A stretch of DNA of 64,000 nucleotides from Arachnopeziza araneosa (lineage: Eukaryota; Ascomycota; Leotiomycetes; Helotiales; Arachnopezizaceae): NCBI GenBank assembly GCA_003988855.1, contig QYAI01000001.1, forward strand, positions 496,001 through 560,000, given 5' to 3'. Both the position numbers and the translations under genes were made by a program. Shown here one piece after another: positions 1 to 10,376 of the stretch. The notes under the pieces are model-generated. The model saw only the letters and a list, made by a program, of their open reading frames with translations. It did not search any database and was not told the origin of the DNA. The stretch's first letter is position 1. Each line of letters opens with the position of its first letter.

Positions 1-2
1 CA

Positions 3-3000
3 GATTCAACACCACGCAGTAATTCGCGGCCCAGTCTGGCTACTCGAACAAATTCGGCGCCGCTGGTGCCTACGGTTTCTCGCAGAGATGTCAATCTGGC
101 ACCAGTTGACACCAGCACTGGTTTCGATGGCTTGTATAGCCACCGAGGCTCAGTAGCATCCATCCGAGACGACCCCTTTTTCACCCACTATCAATCTCCT
201 CAATCCGTGAACCTAGCCAGAGAATTGAGAACCGCCGCATATGCCGAGGCGCCAGAGCCGGAGGATGATAACGATGACCACATTGAACTCCCTCTACGAT
301 CCCCCACTCGGCCGTCTGTCGACACTTCGGTGAATCTCCCAGTACGCTCCCCTTGCCCCAACAGTAGGATATTAGACTAACAAGACCTTTTTCAAGCCCC
401 AATCACGGAGCGGAATGTCCGATATCAATATTGCAGTCATTGGAAGCAATGGGGTCGGTAAAAGTACTCTCATACAAAGGGCTCTGGGCCTCAGATTCCT
501 CCCCGGATCCGCTGCCTCGAGTCAACGGATGTCTGTAGATAATGTAGTATATATGGTGAGTCTGATTGAACTTGATCTAGAATCCTTCGATATCGTTCCA
601 GACCGGCGGATACAGTGGCCGAAGCAGATAAATGGACATATTGTTCCACGCATGGATGGCGCTCTGCTCTTATACGATGTCATGAACAGAGAAAGCATTG
701 CCGAGTTACCTCAAACTTTGCGTGAGCTCCTAAAACTAGCCATGATAGTAGATAGTGTTTGCTGATATTTCCCAGGCGGACTTGTCACTTCTGCCTTGCC
801 CACCATTCTTGTGTCTTGCAAGTGCGATAATCCAGAGAATACTCGCCAAATCGATGTGGAAAGCATGGAATTAGCATGCACCTCATGTGTTGATGCTGTT
901 AAGACAGCAGCGAATGTCCCTGAGAGTGCGAGACTTTGTCTTTCCCACATGCTGAGAGCAATTATGGCAAACAGAAACAGTAAGTCCAGGATTATGAACC
1001 TTGTGTTCTACTTGCGCAGTTGTGAAGATATATACCTGACTATTTGAAGCTCCGAGCATCACAACAGAGAACCTAGGAACTCGTCGAAGGGCAACCTCGT
1101 CCGCAAATCTAGAGGCACCCCCAGACCCAGTTCGACCCTTGAGCCAGAATTCAAAGCATAGTCACAGTCGAGCAAGTTCCGAGTACTCTCTTGGCCGAGG
1201 TTTCCCACCTCCAGCGCCAGCATCTTCCCGGCAGCTACCCTCAACGCGACCGAATGGACGCACAAACCTTCATCACCAATTCACGCTGCCTGATCCGCTC
1301 GAAGCGCCCCCATTGTCGTCGCATCCTGCGTTTCGACATGACATGTTTCAAAGCTCTACAGATCAAAATATCAAGTTAACTCCAGGGCCAAGTCCAATCT
1401 CACCACTCCCCTCACCGGTTGGCGCTGGAAAGACGGCAGACAATTCTTTCCTGAATCTGGAAATGGAAGAATCTGACGCAGATTCCGCGTATCGATATTC
1501 TGATGACATACCGATTCTTCAACGGGACGATAGTACGTTCTTTGACAAGCCAGCGAAAGTGGCCGGGGTTACCTTTGATGAGTTGGTGGATAGATTACTG
1601 GGTCAGAATATGTCCAGAGCCGATAACAACTTCTCCGACATATTTCTTTGTTTGTATAGGAAGTTTGCTGCTCCAGGGGAGCTATTTAAAGCAATCGTGA
1701 GCCGATTAGAACGCATAGCCGACGACAGTAATACCCACTATCTCACGAGGACTGCAAATCAGCTGCGCATCATCACCGTCGTTGCTAAATGGGTTACTGC
1801 CTATCCGGGAGACTTTGCTAGCCCGTCGACGAGTAGCAAACTAGATGCTTTCATCAACACTCTATCCGGGGAACCTGTCTTTGCAGCAGCTGCTCAAGAG
1901 ATGCGAACACAGCTGCAATCACGTGTGTTCGAGGACGACGACACAGGTTGGGCTCGAACAGATGCGGACTTGGATATTGAAGCTGGGAATGCTCCCGAAT
2001 CTCTTCCTGCCTCTCCTGCAAGAGTTAGAGCTGCACCTTCAACGGATTTCAAAGAGGAAATGAGTAATATGATTGTTGAAGATGAAGATAGCGAGGAGAT
2101 GCTACGTCAGGGATCTCAACCAGGCTCTGGAGGACGGCCAATCTCACCTACACCTTCATTTCATAGCGTGGAGGACTATGAGCGAGAAGCGGCAACTCTA
2201 GTCCCTGTTAGCGTTCTTCCCCTTACGAAATTCCGCTACCACATCTTTATGGATATATCGGACGATGACTTCGCTGATGAAATCACACGAATAGACTGGA
2301 TCATGTTCTCTTCTATACGTCTACGCGATTTGGTCAGACATGTTAGTCTTCCATTAGAGCAGAAGGAGAAGTGCAAAAGCCTAGCCAATGTCAACCGTAT
2401 GATCAACCACTTTAATCACGTTGCTAGATGGGTATCAAACATGATCTTGATGCGAGACAAAGCCAAGCATCGAGCGCTCATCTTAGAGAGGTTTATGATG
2501 ATCGCCCTGAAACTTCGTCAGCTAAACAACTACAATGGACTTGCTGCCGTGTTAGCTGGTATCAACGGCAGTGCTATACATCGTCTCACCCAAACCCGAG
2601 CCCTGGTTCCAGCAGAGGTTCAAAAACGCTTTGCTCGTCTCGTGCTTCTGATGGGAACACAAAAATCACATTTCGCCTACCGCTTAGCCTGGGAAAACTC
2701 ATCTTTACCTCGAATCCCGTTCATTCCTCTTCATCGTCGTGATCTTGTTTCGGCGGAGGAAGGTAGTCGCACCTTCGTAGGTGCGAATGGGGAGAGGATC
2801 AATTGGAAGAAGTTCGAGGTACTTTCTGAGGTCATACTGCCGATCATGAAAAGTCAGGTAGTACCATATCCAAATCTGAACAAAGTTGAAGGTGCGCGGG
2901 AGTTGATCCTGGATTGCAAGATACCAATAGATGAAGAGGTGTGTTTCTCGCTCATCCTCTTGTGATTTTATACTAATTGTTATGTGTAGGAGGTATACCA

Positions 3001-3085
3001 GAGGAGTTTGCAACTCGAGAGTTCTTCTTCTGGAGCGGTAGAATTTGGGAAGAAAAAGTTCCCTTGGTTTCAGAAGGAAAAATGA
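3..3085 (+). CDS. Ras guanine-nucleotide exchange factor with N-terminal Ras-like domain (5' partial)
   Basis: Exons read as <3..341, 397..721, 776..979, 1050..2938 and 2990..3085; all phases agree. The frame is open to the left edge, so the true start lies outside. After a low-complexity leader comes a P-loop segment (GSNGVGKST near 445-475) and a Ras-like stretch ending around 979. A serine/proline-rich linker follows, then a RasGEF_N-like region (about 1560-1800) and a catalytic RasGEF (CDC25-homology) domain (about 2200-2930). RasGEFs catalyse GDP release from Ras at membranes; the family assignment rests on the C-terminal domain. The N-terminal domain keeps the phosphate-binding loop, but I see no DxxG, and the NKxD position reads CKCD, so it may not be a working GTPase. 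The last exon adds a short basic tail. Which fungal RasGEF class it belongs to is not settled. Confidence 0.85.
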
Positions 3086-3679
3086 TAAATGGTATCGATT
3101 TACGCTGCGTGATTCTGATATCGCTGCTTTGTTTGGCGCTGGGGCGTTATTTGCATATGTCTTATATGATTGAGCGACATACCCTATAATATTGTTACGA
3201 TACTAATAGATGGATGGTTGGATACATATAAAATTGCTGGTGGGTCTGTGGGAGGTATATTGATATTAAGAATCGAGCTTTGTCGTCAAGCCTTTCGATA
3301 TCTGATTTGTGATCATCTTGTACGCTGATGCCTTGAACTCTGTCATATTGGGGCAAGGTAATAGAGGAAAGAATGAGACGATATCCTGGATAAACCGTTT
3401 TCTCTGATACAGGCGGAATGATATAGATATCACGATTCATCGGGACTCCTTAATGTATTCGTTGAGGATGCTTTTCTGAGTTCTTTTTGGTCTAGCCTTT
3501 TAAGTGTCCATCTATGTATACAATGATACGCCACTGCTTCCAAAATCCAAACATCCGTCCAATAAAAGAGATTCCACTGGGGTATAAAATCAAACATACT
3601 ACCATGCATTCCCGAATCCAACTCCCCTAAGCCGATCTCTCTATTTCTAAGTGACATAATCGTAAGAATGAGCCTTCGT
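3086..3679. other. Intergenic, convergent 3' ends
   Basis: About 600 bases between the converging RasGEF and RTA1 genes. They are AT-rich with no coding signal I trust; probably two 3' UTRs. Confidence 0.6.
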
Positions 3680-4757
3680 CTATCTATTTTCTTCATCACT
3701 GTGGGGAACATATCCCTCTTTTGAGCTCTTCTTCGTGCGTAACGTAAAATTGACACGGTCCCATGCCCCTTGAAAAGTGATTCCGGGGTGTAGCAGGGTG
3801 AGACATGTAGTAGCAATAACGATCATAAGACCTTCTAGAATCATGAAAGCAGCTTCATCCTTGGTGAAGAGGGACCCGTCGAAGCCGCCAGCTAACTCGG
3901 CGCAGCGATATACAGAACGGATGAAGATGGTAACAGTAGCAGTTGCTAGGCCTAATGAGAAATATGTTAGTCTATGTTCTTATAGAAGTTTGGTGGCTCT
4001 GTGAGAAGGCTTACCAATGAGAAAAGCCTTGAAGATACCAGAATTGACAATTCGGGTGTAATCTGGGTTCCATAGAGACCGGTTCTTGCGAACGCTGAGA
4101 AAGAAGTCGGCACATGCACCAGCGAAGAGGGTGAGTGAGATGACTTGGATGATTAAACCAGCCAACATGATGTTCTTCCCTAGGCTGGAGCTAGCGTGGG
4201 TGTTGGCCGTCGACGCAATCCCTCCCCCGAGTGCTTGAAGAACCAGACAGAGAAGATCACAGGAACAGAAGACGATGGTGTATGTCCTAGGCTTAAAGCG
4301 CGAGAGGTTTTCACCGTAAACATTGACAATACGGGAGAGACACAAGTAGATCTTTGAAATGTGAGCAGAAAGCGTCTCTGATAGAAGTTATACGTACCGA
4401 AGCACTCAGCAGTGCAGGTGCGATGGTTAAACAAACCAAGTACATCAAGAAATAATTGTGGTCGAACGGATTGTTGTAAATCAAGACTCTTGCGATATAA
4501 CCAATAAGCTCGAGAAACAAGCCTAGCGTCATAGCGACCATATATCCCCATGTTTTGTATTTGATACCGAGGAAAAGCTGAGCGATTATATAAATAGCAA
4601 AAATAGCTGCGAAAGTAGCATTTCCTGCGGCTGTAGGGCGATAGAGGAAGGATGATAGTGAAAGATCGCAAGTCTGGAGAGTGCAAAGATAGGGGAACTC
4701 GATCAGGGTCTCGTTTCCGTAACCGACTCCATTGTGAAAACCAGTGAGGTTAGACAT
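3680..4757 (-). CDS. RTA1-like seven-helix membrane protein
   Basis: Three exons on the minus strand: 4398..4757, 4015..4351 and 3680..3951, giving 322 residues. Introns have GTACGT and GTAAGC donors with AAG and TTAG acceptors. The protein is a chain of hydrophobic helices after a short N-glycosylatable N-terminus. It carries the RTA1-family signature around residues 75-90 (ELIGYIAR) and the typical acidic/polar cytoplasmic tail. RTA1/RSB1-like proteins are fungal plasma-membrane proteins linked to lipid translocation and resistance to amphipathic compounds; the substrate here is unknown. The length matches the family. The gene stands alone, converging on the RasGEF gene, with a 1.46 kb upstream region. 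Confidence 0.85.
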
Positions 4758-6217
4758 TGTGATGATGAAGAGAGCGTTCCGCCTTTTCCAAGACTTTTGA
4801 ATACAAGTTGATCAATGGGCTTTGGATCTCAAGTCGAGATGGAAGAGAGAATATGTCACTTTACTTATAAAAGTGACATGGAGGCAGTGCTACCATAGTC
4901 GACTTCAGCTTCTGCAGCTGCCGCGTGCACCACGGAGGTGTGGGGAGGTCAATTTGCGGTGGTACGAGTCGTGCCATCAGTATACGAGCTTATATAACGA
5001 GGCACAGCGCGCCGCTCATTGGCCAAATCGCTTGAATACGCCCGTGCCGCAGTCCTACAGTAGACTAAAAGACTCCACTAGGCCGCGTCCGCCGATCAAA
5101 CTCGACCTACAAAACTGTACAGGATGGGCCCAGAGGCCGGTGCGTGAAGGCTGGAGTGTTGGCATTCTCTATCATGCAGCACGTAAAACGACAAAGGATG
5201 GATGAGTTTGAGGAGCAGCATCTGCAATGAACTTTCCATCAGACTGCGAGTCGTGCGTAGATGCATGCCCTGAATAATAGCCCCTTTCGTCTTCATGTCT
5301 AGTGCAAAGAAGCAAAGTACGTAGGAGGGTCCTAGTGAGACGGTACGACTTTGCACCGCTCACCGCAAGCGAGGGATGCTCAGGAGGCTCAGGAGGCTCA
5401 ATGAAGCCTCCATCTCCAGCACACTGCACTGCAGCTCTGGCATCATAGTCAGAGGCACATCTTGCGGAAACAAGAATGAGCCCTGTAGATTGAATTCCAT
5501 GGGCCACAGAGTCCTGACCAACGGCTATGCCAGGCCTCGTCAGACTCATGCTGAGATATCTCGCTCCATAAACAGAACGAATGCCAGCCAGCCACGATGC
5601 ATCAATCAAGACATATACAGCTAGCTTAGACCGTGTTCTCTGAAACCATCCCGGCTCCATCGACTGCTGTGAACCAAAGCTGGACTGGGTTCCTTCAGTG
5701 AGATCCTGGTGGCATCTCGTTCCGGAAGCGGAAAACGAGGCTGAGGGATGGTTTGAATGAGGCACAGAATAAACAGATCCTCAGATCTCAGAGTGTCAGC
5801 CTGACTAGTCTATTCGGTCCAGATGAATCCTCATGCACAGGTTGGTTGTGTCGTCGACTCTTGATTGAAATCAGAAAATCCAAAAGTGTTGTGGGGTGGT
5901 TGGAACGAATGAGGCTCCATTCTCCAGTTCGGTCGCTTGGGACCTGCATCCACACAGCCTTGTGTCCAACATCTTGTAGCGTGGCCATCACCATTTTACC
6001 CACTAACAAAGACGATTGAAGTAAATCAAGAAACTGTTCATAAGGCTCGTAACCCTTTTCCCTTAACCCGGATAAATATAAATTCTTGTCGTATATCCGG
6101 CTCACCGCCCGAACCGATTGAGGCCGCAGAACACCTTCAAGAATCTCATTTTCAACAACGCATCTCATCGGCCTCAAGCGCAACATCTGCTAACTCCCCG
6201 CAACACATTACTCCAAA
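4758..6217. other. Gene-free 1.46 kb between divergent RTA1 and GET2
   Basis: It holds open frames on the minus strand (5172-5765 and 5788-6186) without recognisable domains, introns or a family match. A short direct repeat of GGAGGCTCA lies near 5380-5402. I treat the stretch as the shared upstream region of the two divergent genes. Confidence 0.5.
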
Positions 6218-7200
6218 ATGGCAGACACACCACCCGCTCCCTCCTCCGAGGCCAGCACACCACCATCGAGCGCCGCAGATCAAGCACGCATCCGTAAGGA
6301 GAGGCGCGAAGCCAAGATCCGGGCAGGAGGTTCAGCACGCCTGAACAAGATCACCGGCCTGGGCGGAGGAGTTCAACGAGGTGTGTACTCTTAATTTTTC
6401 GCTATGATTCAAACTGATTGTCAGATGCGCCCGTTCAACCCAAACCCCAAGCTCATACCGATCCCGAAGAGGTTGACATCTCACAACACTACTATGAACC
6501 CCGCTCAACACGACCCCAACTCAACGATGTCTTCTCTTCTCCTGCCGCGCAGCCAGGCTTAGATGAAGATGTTCTCCGCCAGATGATGCTCGGCTTTGAT
6601 CCCAACTCGGCGGCTCCACCTCCGCCAGGCGCAAACCCATTTGCTGGTTTCCCAGGCACGGATAGTGCAGGCGGCGCAGAAGATCCGATGATGAAGATGC
6701 TGCAGCAGATGATGAGCGGTGGTATGCCAGGCGCTGACGGAGGCATGCCTTCGTTCCCAGGAATGCCAGGACAGGGCGATTCCCCCGCAACCACAAACCC
6801 GAATGCTTATTTATGGCGAATCGTACACGCGGTGTTTGCTCTGGGATTAGGATTGTACATAGCATTCACGACGTCTTTTACGGGAACGAAAGTCGATCGA
6901 GAGAGGAGCGCATTGGGTTATACAAGCGCGGACGACGAGGTGCTGAATCCCAGCTCCGTGTATTTCTTTTATATCTTTGCTACCGTGGAGGTCGTGCTTC
7001 AATCGAGTCGATTCTGGCTGGAGAAAGGAAAGGTTCAGCAGGGTGCAATAATGAGTATGGTTACGGGTTTCTTGCCCGAGCCATACAAAGGCTATTTGAC
7101 TCTGGCGAGTCGGTATGCCAGGATCTGGACGACGGTCAGTGCGGATGCTATGGTTCTAGTATTTGTGTTGGGTGTTTGTGTTTGGTTGAGAGCCAATTAG
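6218..7200 (+). CDS. GET2: GET complex subunit Get2 (tail-anchored protein insertion receptor)
   Basis: Two exons, 6218..6380 and 6425..7200, giving 312 residues. With Get1, Get2 forms the ER receptor that takes tail-anchored proteins from the ATPase Get3. The N-terminus (about residues 24-47) holds the conserved basic cluster RKERREAKIRAGG followed by SARLNKITGL, which is the Get3-binding element of the family. A Gly/Pro/Met-rich linker follows, then three hydrophobic segments near residues 180-205, 230-250 and 285-310, as expected for Get2. The ATG at 6218 has a good AAAATGGC context. The intron has a GTGTGT donor and a TTGTCAG acceptor. Confidence 0.9.
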
Positions 7201-7734
7201 AATATGATAATGATATTATTGGAGATTAAGAAATCTTTCTTCTTTCTATCTCTTTTGAATATCTTGTAATGAAGCCTATTGATTAATGACTAATGAGGAC
7301 GTAGAATGCCCTTGTTTAAGTAGCTTTATATAAATAATTCACTGGCTAAACGTGGCTTGGACTTGGTCTTTTCCTTGGATATTGAAATTGCTAGCATATC
7401 ACAAAATTATGAGCATCCTTGAATCGCGTGATATTCTCATTCCCTCAATTCGGAATAGGTCTAAGCCCTCTTGATCTAGTCAAGTAATGAATTTTGTGAA
7501 GGCTTTACGTCCCCAAGCGTATTCATTGCACTCAAACCCAGCAAAATACGCCATCCAAGGTCCTGAAGTCAAAGAAAAATGCGTGAATCCAGTATGATCA
7601 GCCGCAGCTGTCACTGAAAGATATTTCGGTTCCATTCGAAGACTTTTTACTAGCCAACCTTGCAAATGTGCTAAACCCCAATATGCACCTTTGATGCGAA
7701 GAAATTTTGACACTAAGGAGAGATGGACACAAAT
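7201..7734. other. Intergenic, convergent 3' ends
   Basis: Probable 3' UTRs of GET2 and the homocitrate synthase gene. A 77-codon minus-strand frame (7480-7713) has no domain or homologue I recognise. Confidence 0.5.
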
Positions 7735-9522
7735 CTATGCAACAACACCCTCATCATTTCTCGATTTCTTGGCCAAGGGTTCAGCCGCCGCTTCGAGAGC
7801 ACGCTTCTCTGGAATGTCAATCTCCTTCTCCTTCTGGGCGAGGAGAGCCTTCTCTTCATCCGTCATGTTTGGTAGAAGGTCAACTTCCCTGCCTAGCTTC
7901 ATACCGCGGTGGAAAGCACGGATAATCGAATCAGCATCGTCGACTGCGATGGGTCGGATATCGGCAAGGGCCTTGATCTTAGCTGTGCATTCTTTATATT
8001 GGGCATCGGTCATTTCGATATTCAGCTGTGCCGCTCTTGACTTGATTGCGTTCCAGCCAGTCAAGCGGCTTGCAAAATGTACATATCGAGTCATGCCGAA
8101 ATCGGCGGGATTGATGATTTCATATGTCGACGGGTTGTTGAGAATAGCCTTGGCATGAATACCGGCCTTGTGAGTGAAAGCGCAGAAGCCCTATGAGGAA
8201 GTGAGTAAGTGTTTTCCGGTGAATGAATGAAAATACTCACAGTGATATAGTTATTGAAAGGAATGTTGACTTCGACAGCTTGAGCAACTAACTCCTCAAT
8301 ATCCTTGAGCTTATGGAGTTTATACTTGCTCATAACGTATTCTCTGTCTGCCACAATCATACGCGCCATCAAACCACCGAGAGGAGTGATGCCATTGCGC
8401 TCGCCAATCCCGAGAACTGAAGTATCGATATGTGTCGCACCGGCTTCCAGAGCGCAATATGCGTTGGCAATCGCGCAACCAGTGTCATTATGAAAATGAG
8501 TCTCGATATCACAGCTGACAACACCGCGGAGTGTTCGAATCAGGTCGTAGACTTGTCTTGGAGATGCACAACCAACAGTATCCGCAATACCAACACGATT
8601 GACGCCAATCTTATCGACGGTCGAATAAATAGAGAGGAGGTCTACCAGATTCGATCGGAAAGAATCTTCAGAGGAGAATCGGATTTCGATGTTGTGCGAC
8701 TTAACGTAGTTGATAACTTCAATTGCAGTGTTGGTGATGTAGGTCATATCTTTGCCGTGGGAATGCTCCATAAGATAAGATGAAGTTCCGATGACGACGT
8801 CACTGAAGCTATTAGTACAAACAAAATTTTGCGAAAGTCAAAAACCAAAACTTACACTCCGTCCACACCCGTTTGTACAGCAATTCGAGCATCATCTGAA
8901 AAAGTTAATCCTTGATCTTGCTACTAAAGAGGGAAAATTAATTCTTACCCATATGACATCGAATATGCGTAAGAATCTGGTATGTAGTGAGAAGCTGTTC
9001 TTAGTCTCAAGGGCGATTAAACTCACCTTAGCCTTCAATCCGAGCTTGCAGATAGCCTCGCAATCAGCCCTTGATTGCTCAGATGCAGCTGGTGAGGTTA
9101 ACTCGATCTATGTCCTCATGTTAGCTTTAGATCTGTACCGATGGCCAAGTTATGACTCACATAATCGACTCCGAAATCATCCAAAGCCTTGGCGATTTCA
9201 ATCTTCTTCTCAGTATCGAAGAAGGCGTTGGCAAATTGCTCGCCTTCTCGCAAGGTGCTCTCAATGATCTTGAAGCTGGAGATATTGCTCAAGAAATCGC
9301 CGACTGGTTGATATGGGTTTGATCGATGAGGGTGAGGGTTTGATTTGGTGTGGACAGCGGTGAATCCGGGGTGGCCTTGCAGAGTCAGTTTGGTCGACAG
9401 ACAAGAGAGGGATTCTTACTATTGCCATTCGCGGATCCATTGGACCCATTGGTGGTGTTGGAGTGTCCATTGGCATGACCATTGCCATTTGCAGCGGGTT
9501 CAGGTTCGCACGAAGGGCACAT
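7735..9522 (-). CDS. LYS21: Homocitrate synthase (first step of alpha-aminoadipate lysine pathway)
   Basis: Seven exons on the minus strand: 9420..9522, 9161..9375, 9027..9107, 8949..8976, 8856..8895, 8241..8802 and 7735..8190; all phases agree and give 494 residues. The enzyme condenses 2-oxoglutarate with acetyl-CoA to homocitrate. A Gly/Asn-rich leader precedes the TIM-barrel start (IIESTLREGEQFANAFFD). Further motifs are the HIRCHMDDAR block, VGIADTVG, the metal-binding HFHND segment and the GERNG loop. A C-terminal accessory domain ends with a basic AKKSR tail; related yeast enzymes are nuclear. Two internal exons are only 28 and 40 nt. The symbol follows the yeast paralogues LYS20/LYS21, and orthology to one of them is not implied. 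Feedback inhibition by lysine is a family property and is not visible here. Confidence 0.93.
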
Positions 9523-10376
9523 GCTGTCTGCCGGTGGGGTAACCAGAGAGGAAATTATTGAGAAGTTGGCAGCGGATGGTTGTGGAACAGAAACTATTTA
9601 GATAATTCAGTGACGGGCGGGCGAAGAAAAGGGCAAGTTTTGCTGATGACTCTTTTGTTGAAATGTGGGGAGCAAAGTCTTTTGCTTGTTCATGGGGTAG
9701 AGGGGAAAATGCAGAATACCTGGGCGAGCGAGATCGGCCGCTTCGATTGGTTGGACTGGAGCGGTGAAGTGTGGAGTGTGTGGCTTGTGATGATGGCATC
9801 GCTTAAGTTATTCGCCTGGAACTCGCTGACTAACGGGACAATTCTGCATTTCACAAAGAATTCACACTTGTCACCAAACAAGACTTGATGCTCAATGCTC
9901 AATGTTCAATGCTCAATGTTTAATGTTCAATGTTCAATCGCGGACGACCATCACCTTAACTCTTCCGCTCCCAAAGCTTGGGACCGACGGCGGGTTTCAA
10001 GGAAGATCCCGATGCACCTTTGTCGATTCTCTCTTTTACCAGGCGCTGCTGCATTTCCAAGATGCCCCTCTGCTATCATCATGTCCTCCCCTCGATCACA
10101 CGATATCGGTGAGGTATTTGACTCCTGATTCGTCAATGCTTTGCGGCGCGCACGCCCCGATGCAGCAATTCCCGTCAGCTCAAATTACGCGCCCCGCCAA
10201 AGGATGCTTCCGCTCAGTTGCAGGAAACCTTGACCGAGTTCGCCTGATTCAATTGGTCGAGCGGCCTGGGTGATTTGGGGTGGTGGTTGGGGGCCAAGAA
10301 GAGCCTCGAGCCTTGCGATTGAAACTACAACGCAGGTCCAGGCGCATCCATCATTCTGTCTGCAAAATGTCTTGAT
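9523..10376. promoter_or_regulatory. Upstream region of homocitrate synthase and HET-domain genes
   Basis: A divergent intergenic region of about 850 bases. It contains the heptamer array listed separately and no coding exon I can support. Confidence 0.45.
9891..9939. repeat. Seven-copy 7-bp tandem repeat
   Basis: Seven consecutive heptamers of consensus YTCAATG fill exactly 49 bases, with one T for C change in copy five and a final C in copy seven. The array lies between the divergent LYS21 and HET genes. Confidence 0.85.

Noticed and set aside
3430..3816. 128-codon minus-strand frame overlapping the RTA1 3' end
   Set aside because: It is a different frame of the RTA1 last exon, whose own frame gives the conserved helix and the stop at 3680.
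5172..5765. 197-codon minus-strand open frame
   Set aside because: No domain, no intron logic, low-complexity Ser/Gly/Arg composition, and located in the RTA1-GET2 divergent upstream region.
5788..6186. 132-codon minus-strand frame just upstream of GET2
   Set aside because: It would start only about 30 bases from the GET2 ATG on the opposite strand. No family match; more likely a chance frame in the promoter and 5' UTR.
7480..7713. 77-codon minus-strand frame near the LYS21 3' end
   Set aside because: Lies in the convergent 3' UTR region and has no recognisable motif.
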